Assembly (NCBI RefSeq): GCF_001687585.2
Contig: NZ_CP016537.2
Span: 778,001 to 842,000 of the forward strand
Source: Planococcus halocryophilus
GTDB lineage: Bacteria; Bacillota; Bacilli; Bacillales_A; Planococcaceae
DNA: 64,000 nt
Direction: 5' to 3'
The notes beneath the pieces are model-generated. The model searched no databases. It had not been told where the DNA came from and was given only the letters and a program-made list of their open reading frames with translations. The position numbers and the translations under genes were made by a program. Of this stretch, positions 27,046 to 36,163 are shown piece by piece. How positions within the stretch are numbered: the stretch's first letter is position 1; every line of letters begins with the position of its first letter.

Positions 27046-29079
27046 ATGGACTTATTGCTTACAATTTTTTTATTGTTGATTTGTTTATTGATTTCAAATG
27101 TTGTTAGTCATTATACACCCTATATTCCAACTGCTTTAATCCAAGTAGCTCTTGGTGTAATTTTGGTTCTTATATACGAAGATATTACGTTTGATATTGA
27201 AACAGAGTGGTTTTTACTATTGTTTATTGCACCATTATTATTTAATGATGGTAGTCGTTTTCCGAGAGAAGAATTGTGGCGAATGAAAGGACCGATTTTA
27301 GGGAACGCGATCATACTCGTACTACTGACAACGGTCGTTGGCGGTTATTTTATTCATTGGCTGATAGAAGAAATACCACTTGCTGCGGCATTTGCGTTAG
27401 CGGCTATTTTGTCACCGACAGATCCAGTGGCAGTTAATGGCATTGCACAGCGAATTCGAATTCCCCAAAAAGTATTGAGCCTTGTCAGAGGAGAATCGCT
27501 GATCAATGATGCTTCAGGACTTGTTGCGTTCAATTATGCAGTGGCAGCTGTCGTGACAGGCTATTTTTCATTGTCGGAAGCTCTCTTTGATTTTTCTTAT
27601 AAATTTTTGGTTGGTGGAATTTTAGGTCTAACGCTTGGCTTATTGGTGATCAGTATTCGTTTAGTTTTACGGAAACAAGGTATTAATGACGTTACTTTTC
27701 ATACGTTATTGCAAATTATGACACCCTTTTTAATCTTCATCGTTACAGAAGAACTTCTCCACGCATCGGGTGTTATCGCAGTAGTGGTGGCAGGTATTGT
27801 CCATTCATTAGTAAGAGAACAAACAGAAACTTTCATCGCTGAAGAGCAAGTGCTAACTGAAAATATTTGGACTATTATTTTGTTTATCTTAAACGGGGTG
27901 GTCTTTTTACTATTAGGCTTAAGTATCCCAACTTCGATGAGCGGTGTGCTCGAAAATCCTAATATTAACTTGTGGCTGTTATTGCTCTACGTTTTAGCAG
28001 TTGGATTAATGATTCTTGGGATTCGCTTTGTGTGGGCCTATTTGTTTTCTCTATATGAATATCATTTTGGGAAAATGAAAGAAGCCGCTAAACCCAGTTT
28101 GAAGTTAATGTTATATATCAGCTTAACGGGTGTACGAGGAACCGTTACGATGGTTGGGGTATTGTCTTTGCCATTTTTAATGGACAACGGAGAAGCATTT
28201 CCAAATCGAGCACTCCTCTTATTTTTAGCAGCTGGAACGATTCTATTCACGCTAATAGTTGCAACGATTATTTTGCCGCTGCTTAGTAAGGGACAAATGG
28301 TAGATGGGGGTACTACGGAGAAAATGGATCTGAACGAAGCACAACGGCGCATTTTGTTGGCATCGATTCGAAAGATAAAAGCTGAAATTACTGAAGAAAA
28401 CGAAGCTCCCGCTTATGAGTTAATTGAGGAGTATGAACTACATTTTCATCATATTCAAACTGAAGAAGATACAAAAGCTCAAGCAAATAAAAAATATCAA
28501 CGCAAAACAAGAGAACTTCGCTTAAAAGCATTAAAACTGGAACGCAAATATGTACAACGACAATACCGCAATAAAAAAATGAAAGAAGAAGTATATGATG
28601 CATTCGAAAAATCATTAAATCGTCGAGAAGAAGTGGTTGCCGATAATGCGCGCTCGACCATGCTGTATTTACAAGGCAAGCTTATTCGAGCATGGAGACG
28701 CTTTAGAGGTCAAAATTCTCGCGAGGAAGAAACGCGGCTGGTCGAATTTCAAGAAGGTCTTCAACTTCAATTAGAAGCGTTACAAGCAGCGCTTTCTGGA
28801 CTAGAAGAAACTGCTAAAAAGTACGAGCCGAAAGAAATCATTGACTCTGTCATCTCAGATTACAAACAAATGACCAGTCGTTTAAAGAAACCAGAAGCTT
28901 TATATGATGAGAAATACGAATTGCAAAAAGAAGAGTTACGCGTAATTGTTATGGATATGGGGCGCTCGGTCATCTATAAAATGTATGTAGCAGGAGAAAT
29001 TACAAGAGAGCAGGCAAAAGAGCTTAGACGTTATATTCACAATGTTGAAAGTGTGACATTGTACGAGACTAATAAATAG
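27046..29079 (+). CDS. nhaK: CPA1-family Na+/H+ antiporter (NhaK-like)
   Basis: A 677-residue antiporter with about 12-13 membrane segments (1-420) and a charged cytoplasmic C-terminal region (~430-677) with coiled-coil character. L-S-P-T-D-P-V-A-V and G-E-S-L-I-N-D-A-S-G hold the TD and ND ion-binding motifs of CPA1. F-N-D-G-S and V-R-G-T-V-T-M are also family marks. It would exchange Na+ (and perhaps K+ or Li+) for H+. Length and tail match Bacillus NhaK (YvgP). It is divergent from the sulfolipid unit and ends at a perfect terminator. Confidence 0.85.
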   Translation: MDLLLTIFLLLICLLISNVVSHYTPYIPTALIQVALGVILVLIYEDITFDIETEWFLLLFIAPLLFNDGSRFPREELWRMKGPILGNAIILVLLTTVVGGYFIHWLIEEIPLAAAFALAAILSPTDPVAVNGIAQRIRIPQKVLSLVRGESLINDASGLVAFNYAVAAVVTGYFSLSEALFDFSYKFLVGGILGLTLGLLVISIRLVLRKQGINDVTFHTLLQIMTPFLIFIVTEELLHASGVIAVVVAGIVHSLVREQTETFIAEEQVLTENIWTIILFILNGVVFLLLGLSIPTSMSGVLENPNINLWLLLLYVLAVGLMILGIRFVWAYLFSLYEYHFGKMKEAAKPSLKLMLYISLTGVRGTVTMVGVLSLPFLMDNGEAFPNRALLLFLAAGTILFTLIVATIILPLLSKGQMVDGGTTEKMDLNEAQRRILLASIRKIKAEITEENEAPAYELIEEYELHFHHIQTEEDTKAQANKKYQRKTRELRLKALKLERKYVQRQYRNKKMKEEVYDAFEKSLNRREEVVADNARSTMLYLQGKLIRAWRRFRGQNSREEETRLVEFQEGLQLQLEALQAALSGLEETAKKYEPKEIIDSVISDYKQMTSRLKKPEALYDEKYELQKEELRVIVMDMGRSVIYKMYVAGEITREQAKELRRYIHNVESVTLYETNK

Positions 29080-29108
29080 AGAAACTAAATAGAATATAAG
29101 TAAGATTA

Positions 29109-29144
29109 AAAAACAGCGCTGATAATCAGCGCTGTTTTTTGTCG
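29109..29144. terminator. Bidirectional terminator
   Basis: Stem AAAACAGCGCTGA/TCAGCGCTGTTTT with a 3-nt loop, A-run and T-run, between convergent nhaK-like and hypothetical genes. Confidence 0.9.
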
Positions 29145-29153
29145 TTAATGTTG

Positions 29154-29687
29154 TCACTCACTTAGAATAAGGTGTTCTTCATAATCGTAAACGAGATCAG
29201 GCAAAATAGAAGGTTCTAAATTTTCCCAAACCAGTTGATCACGCGTGGCTTTGTCTAGTGTGAAAGACATGACATTTTTATATTCCACATCTTTTTGTTC
29301 ATTTAAAACTGGATAAATCCACGATATCGATACCTCATCGAGCTGATCGATTTCTGAAACAGCAGCTAGAATTTTGATTGCCTCTTGCCACATCATTTGC
29401 TTTGTGGAAATCATAGTGAACCCTTTATCTGCGTTTAGAGAAAGTTCAACATCCCATCCGCCTGAATTTTTGGAAACGACTAGGTTAGATATACGAATTT
29501 TGTCCATATTACTGGTTGCTCCGACTTGCTCATTGACGATTGTGTAGAGCTCATTTTTTAAATTTTTGGCTTCTTGCGATTCTGGTTTTAATAGCCAACC
29601 GCCGATTGCGATGAAAATAACAGCTATTGCGACAGACCAAAACGACAGCAACTTTTTTTTGTGTGCGATAGCTATAATTAGTATCAC
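29154..29687 (-). CDS. Hypothetical membrane-anchored extracytoplasmic protein
   Basis: About 170-177 residues: one N-terminal membrane segment (L-L-S-F-W-S-V-A-I-A-V-I-F-I-A-I) and a soluble outer domain that I do not recognise. Start choice is awkward: GTG 29687 overlaps the AAAGGAG ribosome binding site, while the codon at ideal spacing is ATT (29678); the first other start (TTG, K-K-K-L-L) is too far. Function unknown. It is convergent with the antiporter gene and has no operon partner. Confidence 0.65.
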   Translation of the reverse strand: MILIIAIAHKKKLLSFWSVAIAVIFIAIGGWLLKPESQEAKNLKNELYTIVNEQVGATSNMDKIRISNLVVSKNSGGWDVELSLNADKGFTMISTKQMMWQEAIKILAAVSEIDQLDEVSISWIYPVLNEQKDVEYKNVMSFTLDKATRDQLVWENLEPSILPDLVYDYEEHLILSE

Positions 29688-29890
29688 TCCTTTTCATCTA
29701 TACTTGTTATTAGTATAAAGTATATAGGTTTTAGGTTTTTCTAAAAGAAGATACTGAGTTTTTGACATAGAGTCTATCTAACAGAAAGAAAAACGTTATA
29801 CTGGGAAAAAGAGTCGGAATTGTTTCCTTATCAGAGGATTGTGGTTGGCTAATGAGTTGAATGAAAAAATCTCGAATAAAGGGGAACATT

Positions 29891-31174
29891 ATGAAACGAA
29901 ATGCAAAACAAGAAGTAATGATGAAGAGCTATGCAGATTCACCTGAAAAATTTAAAAAGTTATATCGCCGAACTTTATGGATTGTCGCATTGGCTCAGAT
30001 TTTTGCTGGAGTTGGGCTGACAGCTGGAGTGACAGTCGCTGCGCTGCTTGCTTCAGACATGCTTGGAACAGACCGGTACGCGGGTGTACCAGTCGTTTTT
30101 TTTACGATAGGATCTGCGGCAGCGGCACTTATCATTGGCAGACTGTCTCAACGTTTTAGTCGGCGGGTAGGTTTAGCGTCAGGATTTCTAGCGGGTGCAA
30201 TTGGTGCGCTAGGAGTTGTTATTGCTGCATTATCAGATAATATCTTTTTACTGTTTATATCTTTAGTGATTTATGGAGCAGGTATGGCAACAAATTTACA
30301 AGCGCGCTATGCAGGTACAGATTTAGCAACAGTTAAGCAACGTGGTACTGCTATTAGCGTAGCATTGGTATCACTAACCTTAGGCGCCTTTGCCGGACCG
30401 AATTTAGTTGGGGTTATGGGCAGCTTTGCAGAATCTATTAATATTCCGTCTTTGGCTGGTCCTTTTATTTTGGCTGCGGCAGCATTTGGTATAGCCGGGT
30501 TAGTCATTTTGGTTTTATTAAGACCAGACCCACTGCAAGTTTCCAAAGCTTTAGCAGCACATTTACAAACGGTTGAAGAAAGTTCAGAAGTCGTGAAAGA
30601 AGACGACCCTGCTATCGATAAAAAAGGAGTTGTTCTGGGAGCGACCGTTATGGTATTAACTCAGTTAATCATGGTAGCCATTATGACCATGACACCGATT
30701 CATATGGGCCGTTATGGTCATGACCTTGGAGACATCGGTTTGGTCATCAGCATACATGTAGTTGCAATGTACTTGCCGTCGATTGTCACAGGAATACTTG
30801 TGGATAAGCTAGGTCGGATTTTCATGACGGCAGCAGCAGGAGTTACATTTATGGCAGCAGGTTTAGTTGCTGCATTCGGACCAAGTGAATCGATAATAGG
30901 CTTGATGTTCGCACTTGGTTTACTAGGGCTCGGCTGGAATTTCGGATTTATTAGCGGTACGACATTAGTCGTGGATTCAACCGATCCAACAACGCGAGCA
31001 AAAACACAAGGAACAGTAGATGTATTAATCGCTTTAGCCGGTGCTACAGGCGGGGGACTTTCCGGCATGATCATGGCACAATCTAGTTTTGCTGCGATGT
31101 CATTAGGTGGCGGCATTCTTGCACTTGCCTTGATTCCCGTTGTTTTATGGTCGACAAAAAAGACGAAAGCTTAG
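29891..31174 (+). CDS. MFS transporter
   Basis: A 427-residue 12-segment major facilitator. After the first pair of segments comes G-R-L-S-Q-R-F-S-R-R-V-G (loop 2-3 motif A variant), and D-K-L-G-R-I-F-M-T repeats it in the second half. Segments are alanine/glycine rich, as in drug or metabolite exporters. ATG 29891 with AAAGGGGAAC upstream is chosen over ATG 29861, which lacks a ribosome binding site. Substrate unknown. Single-gene unit ending at a strong terminator. Confidence 0.82.
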   Translation: MKRNAKQEVMMKSYADSPEKFKKLYRRTLWIVALAQIFAGVGLTAGVTVAALLASDMLGTDRYAGVPVVFFTIGSAAAALIIGRLSQRFSRRVGLASGFLAGAIGALGVVIAALSDNIFLLFISLVIYGAGMATNLQARYAGTDLATVKQRGTAISVALVSLTLGAFAGPNLVGVMGSFAESINIPSLAGPFILAAAAFGIAGLVILVLLRPDPLQVSKALAAHLQTVEESSEVVKEDDPAIDKKGVVLGATVMVLTQLIMVAIMTMTPIHMGRYGHDLGDIGLVISIHVVAMYLPSIVTGILVDKLGRIFMTAAAGVTFMAAGLVAAFGPSESIIGLMFALGLLGLGWNFGFISGTTLVVDSTDPTTRAKTQGTVDVLIALAGATGGGLSGMIMAQSSFAAMSLGGGILALALIPVVLWSTKKTKA

Positions 31175-31180
31175 TTCAAT

Positions 31181-31220
31181 AAAAAAGTGCGCAGTTCATT
31201 TTGAACTGCGCACTTTTTAG
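31181..31220. terminator. Bidirectional terminator
   Basis: 18-bp stem (31181-31198 with 31202-31219) with A-run and T-run, between convergent MFS and SDR genes. Confidence 0.92.
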
Positions 31221-31224
31221 GTTA

Positions 31225-31941
31225 TTACGGGTTTGTTGACCAAAGTCCAGCTGATTTCAATAAAACACGAGGGTGAAGTTTTAATTGGGCCACCATCATT
31301 TCAGCCAAATCTTCTGGCTGCATTACTTTATCAGGATTACCATCGGTCAAGTTTTCACCAATCGCTAAGTCAGTTGCTACTGTACTTGGTGTTAAAGCAC
31401 TAACGCGGATATTGTGTTTTCTCACTTCTAGCATTAACGATTCTGTTAATCCCATGACACCGAATTTCGAAGCACTATAAGCACTTGTTACCGGTGCTCC
31501 TTTTTGTCCAGCTGTTGATGAAATATTAATAATATCACCTGATTGACGTTCAATCATTTGCGGCAAGACAGCACGCGTTACGTAATACACACCCATCAAG
31601 TTGGTGTCGATAATAGCCTTGAATTCTTCAGGTGATAAATCAAGGAAGTTACCAAATTTACCAATACCTGCATTATTAATCAAAATATCAATTGAACCTA
31701 GTTCAGACAAAACATGTTCAACTGCAGCATTGACCGAATCTTGGTCGGCAACATCAGCTACCGCAAAAACAGTTTTCACACCGTATTGCTCAAGTTCCGC
31801 TACAACTTTTTCCAAGTTTTCAGCAGTACGTCCAACAAGTCCAACGTTTATGCCTTCAGCTGCAAAAGCGATTGCGGTAGAACGACCAATCCCTCGCCCA
31901 GCCCCTGTAATCAACGCATTCTTTCCTGTTAAGTTTTGCAT
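31225..31941 (-). CDS. SDR-family 3-ketoacyl-ACP reductase-like protein (YoxD-like)
   Basis: A 238-residue classical SDR with T-G-A-G-R-G-I-G near residue 12, I-N-N-A-G, S-S-T-A-G and the catalytic Y-S-A-S-K. Length and sequence style match Bacillus YoxD, annotated as a 3-oxoacyl-ACP reductase-like protein; many such proteins have other substrates. ATG 31941 follows AAGGAGCTAACTAT; the open frame upstream to 32010 is not family-like. Single minus-strand gene. Confidence 0.86.
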   Translation of the reverse strand: MQNLTGKNALITGAGRGIGRSTAIAFAAEGINVGLVGRTAENLEKVVAELEQYGVKTVFAVADVADQDSVNAAVEHVLSELGSIDILINNAGIGKFGNFLDLSPEEFKAIIDTNLMGVYYVTRAVLPQMIERQSGDIINISSTAGQKGAPVTSAYSASKFGVMGLTESLMLEVRKHNIRVSALTPSTVATDLAIGENLTDGNPDKVMQPEDLAEMMVAQLKLHPRVLLKSAGLWSTNP

Positions 31942-32076
31942 ATAGTTAGCTCCTTTTTTCGTGAAATGATTTCCTATACTAGTGTAGCAAAGTCTAGTTG
32001 GAAATCCCAAATGAAGAACTTGGAAATAACATATCTACAGATTATCTTTTGCTTCATGTGATAACATTCCATAAAA

Positions 32077-32101
32077 AACAGCAGAGTAATCTCTGCTGTT
32101 A
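32077..32101 (-). terminator. Terminator of the ABC importer operon
   Basis: Perfect 10-bp stem (32077-32086 with 32091-32100), followed on the minus strand by a T-run. Confidence 0.85.
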
Positions 32102-32110
32102 GGTGCATTA

Positions 32111-33097
32111 CTATTCAAGAAATTGCGTATCGGTTAGTAAAGCGAAATCGGGTTGCTCTTTTAGGAATTTTAAATCGAAAGAGGAATCTCCGAATGCTTG
32201 GATTTCTTCAGAAGAAAGAGCCGTATCGAAAATCATATTTTCCCATGCTCCATCTATGATTGAAGCTTCCAGTTTTTGTCCAGTGATGTCATCGATTGTG
32301 TCGATGGTTATTTCTTTTGCTTGATCTGGGTTTTCGGTGATAAATTCAGTAGCTTCTTTATGAGCATTGACAATTCCTTCGACCATTTCAGGGTTTTCTT
32401 TAATCAATTTGCTTGAAGTTACTAGGACAGAAGCTGGCAATGTCGTACCAAATGAAATTTCATCTGGCTCGATAATAACTTTGGCGCCTGTATTTTGTTT
32501 TAATACAGATGCCCAAGGTTCAGGAGCGACGGCAACGTCAACTTTTTCAGTAGCGAACAAAGCTTCATATTGAGCTGGATTGCCTGTTTGATGTAACATT
32601 TCTCCACCAATGCGGTTTGAAGTAATGCCCTGTTCTTTCATGAATGTTTCGAATTGCACATCATGAGTGCAACCGACACGAGGCGTGATAAATGTCTTGC
32701 CAGCGAAATCATCAACAGAATCAATGCCGCTGCCATTTCTAGCCATGACTACCGTCCCGCCTGAAGCACCACCTGCAATCATCGTTACATCTGCACCGTT
32801 TGTATAATTGTTCATTGCCGGACCTGGTCCAACAAGTCCGGCATCAATATCACCAGTTTTTAAGGCAGTCATAAAATCCGCACCATCAGCAAACGTAACA
32901 TAATCAACAGTTGTGCCATCTGCCAAGTTTTTTTCATACAATTTCTGGTCTTTGGCAATCATAGCAGGTACATGATCTAGGTTTGGAAAATAACCGATAG
33001 TCACGGACGATGAATCTTCGCTCGCATCTGGTGAACCACAAGCCGCCAAAGTGCCTGCTAGTGTAAGAAGTACAATAAGTGAGATAAATCGTTTCAT
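32111..33097 (-). CDS. ABC transporter substrate-binding lipoprotein (sulfonate/taurine/nitrate type)
   Basis: A 328-residue lipoprotein: signal peptide ending L-A-A-C-G, then the SsuA/TauA/NMT1-like fold with G-Y-F-P-N-L-D-H near the start, V-G-P-G-P-A, and V-A-P-E-P-W-A. Solute-binding proteins of this family bind alkanesulfonates, taurine, nitrate/bicarbonate or thiamine precursors; cysK nearby on the same strand makes a sulfur source likely but not proven. It is third in transcription order after the ATPase and permease, separated from the permease by 130 nt. Confidence 0.85.
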   Translation of the reverse strand: MKRFISLIVLLTLAGTLAACGSPDASEDSSSVTIGYFPNLDHVPAMIAKDQKLYEKNLADGTTVDYVTFADGADFMTALKTGDIDAGLVGPGPAMNNYTNGADVTMIAGGASGGTVVMARNGSGIDSVDDFAGKTFITPRVGCTHDVQFETFMKEQGITSNRIGGEMLHQTGNPAQYEALFATEKVDVAVAPEPWASVLKQNTGAKVIIEPDEISFGTTLPASVLVTSSKLIKENPEMVEGIVNAHKEATEFITENPDQAKEITIDTIDDITGQKLEASIIDGAWENMIFDTALSSEEIQAFGDSSFDLKFLKEQPDFALLTDTQFLE

Positions 33098-33227
33098 AAG
33101 ATAGATTCCTCCTGTATACTGAATGTTTTTAAATGCTTTTTAGTAGTTAATCCATGTAAGTAGATCTCAAAGTCGTTGTAGAAAAGTGTAGAAGTAAGAT
33201 GATTTATATCAGTGTAATTAATGAGTT

Positions 33228-33983
33228 TCAGGTTTCCAATCCCCAACGTTTAAGGACATTCTTCTCAATCCGTTGGAATATCATTAAGTCAACAACCGCC
33301 CCAACGACTCCTATAATTATCATCACTCCGATAACCAGGGACATATTACCGAAATCAGAAGCGTATCGTAAGGTATAGCCGAGACCGGGACCAGAGCTTA
33401 GCAGCTCCCCAGCCATCAAGGCCCGCCAGGCAAACGCCCACGCTAAACGTGCACCTGTAACAAAATAGGGAACAGAGGCAGGAATGATTACTTTGATGAA
33501 TAAATCCAGGCCGTTCGATCCCATGGTCCGAGCAGCTTTAATAAATAAGGGGTCGACATTTTTTATTCCGGTTCTGACATTCAAAATCATGACGAAAGTT
33601 CCGCCTAAGATGACGACGAAAATAATAGAACCTTCACCAAGTCCAAACCACATCATGGCTAAAGGAAGCCAGACAATGCTGGGGACACTTTGCAAAGCGA
33701 GTACTAAGGTACCAAGTGTTTCATCTGCGGTCTTCGAACGTGCCAGTAAAATACCGACACTTGTTCCTATTAAGATAGCGACAGCTAAACCAATAAGCAG
33801 TCTACGAAAACTAGCCATCAAGTCATAGACTAGTGTCATGTCCGCAAATCCAGCCATTAAGGAATCGTAGACGCTAAAAGGAGAAGGAAGTATGGTTTCG
33901 TGCCAGAGTTCAAAGCGGGATCCTAGCTCCCAAAAGACAATAAGTACAGCGAAGAAGATGAGTCGTTTAACTGTCGGCTTCAT
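33228..33983 (-). CDS. ABC transporter permease (sulfonate/taurine type)
   Basis: A 251-residue permease with six hydrophobic segments and the binding-protein-dependent transport loop (R-T-M-G-S-N-G-L-D-L-F-I-K-V-I-I-P-A-S-V-P). A-W-R-A-L-M-A-G-E-L fits the SsuC/TauC group. ATG 33983 has GAGGAG 8 nt upstream; this start overlaps the ATPase gene by 17 nt, indicating translational coupling. The longer frame to 34013 is unlikely. Confidence 0.87.
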   Translation of the reverse strand: MKPTVKRLIFFAVLIVFWELGSRFELWHETILPSPFSVYDSLMAGFADMTLVYDLMASFRRLLIGLAVAILIGTSVGILLARSKTADETLGTLVLALQSVPSIVWLPLAMMWFGLGEGSIIFVVILGGTFVMILNVRTGIKNVDPLFIKAARTMGSNGLDLFIKVIIPASVPYFVTGARLAWAFAWRALMAGELLSSGPGLGYTLRYASDFGNMSLVIGVMIIIGVVGAVVDLMIFQRIEKNVLKRWGLET

Positions 33984-34755
33984 ATGACTGCTCCTCTTCG
34001 ATGACTTTGTCAATTTCTGTTTTCAATAGAGCCATAATCTGTTCTTCTAATGCACCGATTTGTTGTCGATGTTGTTCACGGGGCCGTGGAATATTAACTG
34101 TAATATCAGTCAAGATTGTTCCGGGTCTTGTACCCATGACAATAATTCGATCAGACAGTTTGATCGACTCTGAAATACTGTGAGTAACAAATACAATGGT
34201 CTTTTGGGTATCTATCCATATTTCCTCAAGCTGTCTGTGCAGGCGACTTCTCGTTTGTTCATCTAATGCACCGAACGGCTCATCCATCAATAAAACAGCA
34301 GGATCCATTGCTAGAGACCTTGCAATCGATACACGCTGTTGCATGCCGCCGGATAGTTCATGAGGGTAATGAGTAGGGTAATTACTGAGTTGCACCATTT
34401 TCAAAAAGTGTTGGGCACGCTTCAACCCTTCACTTTTAGATAATTCTTTGCGCAATGGAAACATGACATTTTCAGTAACATTCATCCACGGAAACAGTGC
34501 AGCTTGCTGAAATACCATGCCCCTATCTTTTCCTGGCTTTACAACTTTTTTCCCATTCACGATGATTTCTCCTGAAGTTGAGCCTGTGAGTCCGGCAATC
34601 ATTGATAAAAAAGTAGATTTTCCACAGCCAGAGGGGCCGAGAATAGAAATGAATTGTCCTTTTGGAATCGAGAGGTTGATATTATTCAAGACAGTAATTG
34701 GTTTGTTATTTTTATCAAAATACACTTTGTTGATTTTCTTTGCTTCAATAAACAT
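33967..34755 (-). CDS. ABC transporter ATP-binding protein (sulfonate/taurine type)
   Basis: A 262-residue ATPase: Walker A G-P-S-G-C-G-K-S-T (residues 40-48), Q-loop, signature L-S-G-G-M-Q-Q-R, Walker B V-L-L-M-D-E-P-F-G-A-L-D, and H-loop F-V-T-H-S. This is the SsuB/TauB/NrtD subfamily. It is the first gene of the importer operon, downstream of a good sigma-A promoter. ATG 34755 with AGGTGAT 5 nt upstream is preferred over TTG 34761. Confidence 0.88.
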   Translation of the reverse strand: MFIEAKKINKVYFDKNNKPITVLNNINLSIPKGQFISILGPSGCGKSTFLSMIAGLTGSTSGEIIVNGKKVVKPGKDRGMVFQQAALFPWMNVTENVMFPLRKELSKSEGLKRAQHFLKMVQLSNYPTHYPHELSGGMQQRVSIARSLAMDPAVLLMDEPFGALDEQTRSRLHRQLEEIWIDTQKTIVFVTHSISESIKLSDRIIVMGTRPGTILTDITVNIPRPREQHRQQIGALEEQIMALLKTEIDKVIEEEQSYEADS

Positions 34756-34804
34756 CGTCAATCACCTATGTAAAACCTACCTTTCCTATAAGATATTATA
34801 TTAA

Positions 34805-34832
34805 AGTATAGTAAAGTCATAGGAATTGTCAA
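34805..34832 (-). promoter_or_regulatory. Sigma-A promoter of the ABC importer operon
   Basis: On the minus strand TTGACA (34832-34827) and TATACT (34810-34805) with a 16-nt spacer, 50 nt upstream of the ATPase start. The surrounding A/T-rich sequence could hold a CymR site, but I cannot define one. Confidence 0.65.
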
Positions 34833-34907
34833 CATGATAATAAAATTATTTTTTTGCGAGTGAAGATAGTAAATTTTGAATCGGAGAGAAATACTTTATA
34901 CACAAAA

Positions 34908-34945
34908 AATACAGGCAGACCGGAAATTTCCGGTCTGCCTGTATT
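34908..34945 (-). terminator. Terminator of cysK
   Basis: 38-nt palindrome with an 18-bp stem, followed on the minus strand by a run of Ts, 112 nt past the cysK stop. The region 34946-35057 holds no gene. Confidence 0.85.
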
Positions 34946-35057
34946 AGTGGAGAAAATTTATATGAAAAGTATCTAAAAAATGAATGTCAATAGTCAGATA
35001 AAGTCTCAATTTTTGAACTTAATCTTTTTGTGAATCTGTAACATATATAGAAAGTGT

Positions 35058-35978
35058 CTATTCATCGAATAAATTCATACTCAAGTAACGTTCTCCAGTA
35101 TCAGGTGCAATGCACAAAACTTTTTTTCCGCTACCGAGACGTTTAGCAATTTCGATTGCTGCATAAATTGTCGCCCCTGCAGATGGACCGACAAAAATAC
35201 CTTCTTCACGAGCAACTCGTTTGAAGATATCAATCGCATCTTCATCTTGGATTGCCATAATTTCATCGTATATTTTAGTATTTAATATGCTCGGAATAAA
35301 CCCAGGGCTAGTACCCACTAATTTATGCTTACCTGGTTTACCGCCGGACAAGACAGGAGATCCTTTTGGTTCTACAACCGCGATATAAAGCTCCGGCAAA
35401 TGCTCTTTTAACGTTTCACCGGTGCCTGTGATGGTACCGCCAGTTCCAGCTGATGCGACAAATGCATCTAATTTTCCGTTCATCTGTTCTAAAATTTCTA
35501 GCGCAGTTGTTGTACGGTGGATATCTGGATTAGCTTTGTTCTCGAATTGTTGAGGGATAAAACTGTTTGGAATTTCCTTCTGCAACTCGAGTGCTTTGCT
35601 GATTGCGCCAGGCATTTTTGCATCACTTGGTGTTAAGACTACTTCAGAGCCGAATGCTTTTAATAAGTTGATTCGTTCTTTTGTAGCGTTATCTGGTAAC
35701 ACGAGAATAGAGCGGTACCCTTTTGCTGCCGCGACCATAGCGAGACCAATACCGGTATTGCCACTTGTTGGTTCAATAATAGTTGCGCCCTTTTGTAATA
35801 AACCATCTTCTTCAGCCATTTTAATCATATTATAAGCCGCGCGATCTTTAACGCTTTTAGATGGATTAAACATTTCTAGTTTGACATAAACATCAGCAGC
35901 ACCATCTGGTACAATGCGATTTAATTTTACAACGGGCGTGTCACCAATCAAATCGGTGATATTATTATACGGTTTCAT
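35058..35978 (-). CDS. cysK: Cysteine synthase (O-acetylserine sulfhydrylase)
   Basis: A 306-residue PLP enzyme: N-P-S-K-S-V-K44-D-R contains the PLP lysine, T-S-G-N-T-G-I-G is the substrate/phosphate loop, and G-T-G-G-T-I-T-G binds the PLP phosphate. It makes cysteine from O-acetylserine and sulfide. ATG 35978 gives the normal family N-terminus (K-P-Y-N-N-I-T-D-L-I-G); the frame runs on to 36020. It is upstream of the ABC importer on the same strand but separated by a terminator, and divergent from a rhodanese gene. CymR control is expected from family knowledge only. Confidence 0.92.
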   Translation of the reverse strand: MKPYNNITDLIGDTPVVKLNRIVPDGAADVYVKLEMFNPSKSVKDRAAYNMIKMAEEDGLLQKGATIIEPTSGNTGIGLAMVAAAKGYRSILVLPDNATKERINLLKAFGSEVVLTPSDAKMPGAISKALELQKEIPNSFIPQQFENKANPDIHRTTTALEILEQMNGKLDAFVASAGTGGTITGTGETLKEHLPELYIAVVEPKGSPVLSGGKPGKHKLVGTSPGFIPSILNTKIYDEIMAIQDEDAIDIFKRVAREEGIFVGPSAGATIYAAIEIAKRLGSGKKVLCIAPDTGERYLSMNLFDE

Positions 35979-36163
35979 GAAGAAAACAACCTTTCTTAAG
36001 TTACGGAATTTGTCATGCACTTGTTCATATTTATTCTTATTTAATTAATCCATCAGCTAGTGTCTTTCAATTGACGAGTTAAAGCTCAAACTTTATTGTA
36101 CTAGTATAACGCACATTTGTTAATCATATTGGTTTTGTCGGCTTAAGAAAAGGAGAGTGTGAC

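Noticed and set aside
30718..31116. 132-codon antisense frame within the MFS transporter gene
   Set aside because: Shadow of the MFS gene with biased proline/alanine composition and no ribosome binding site.
36001..36163. T-box or S-box riboswitch between cysK and the rhodanese gene
   Set aside because: I looked for a terminator-antiterminator pair or conserved riboswitch core on both strands and saw none.
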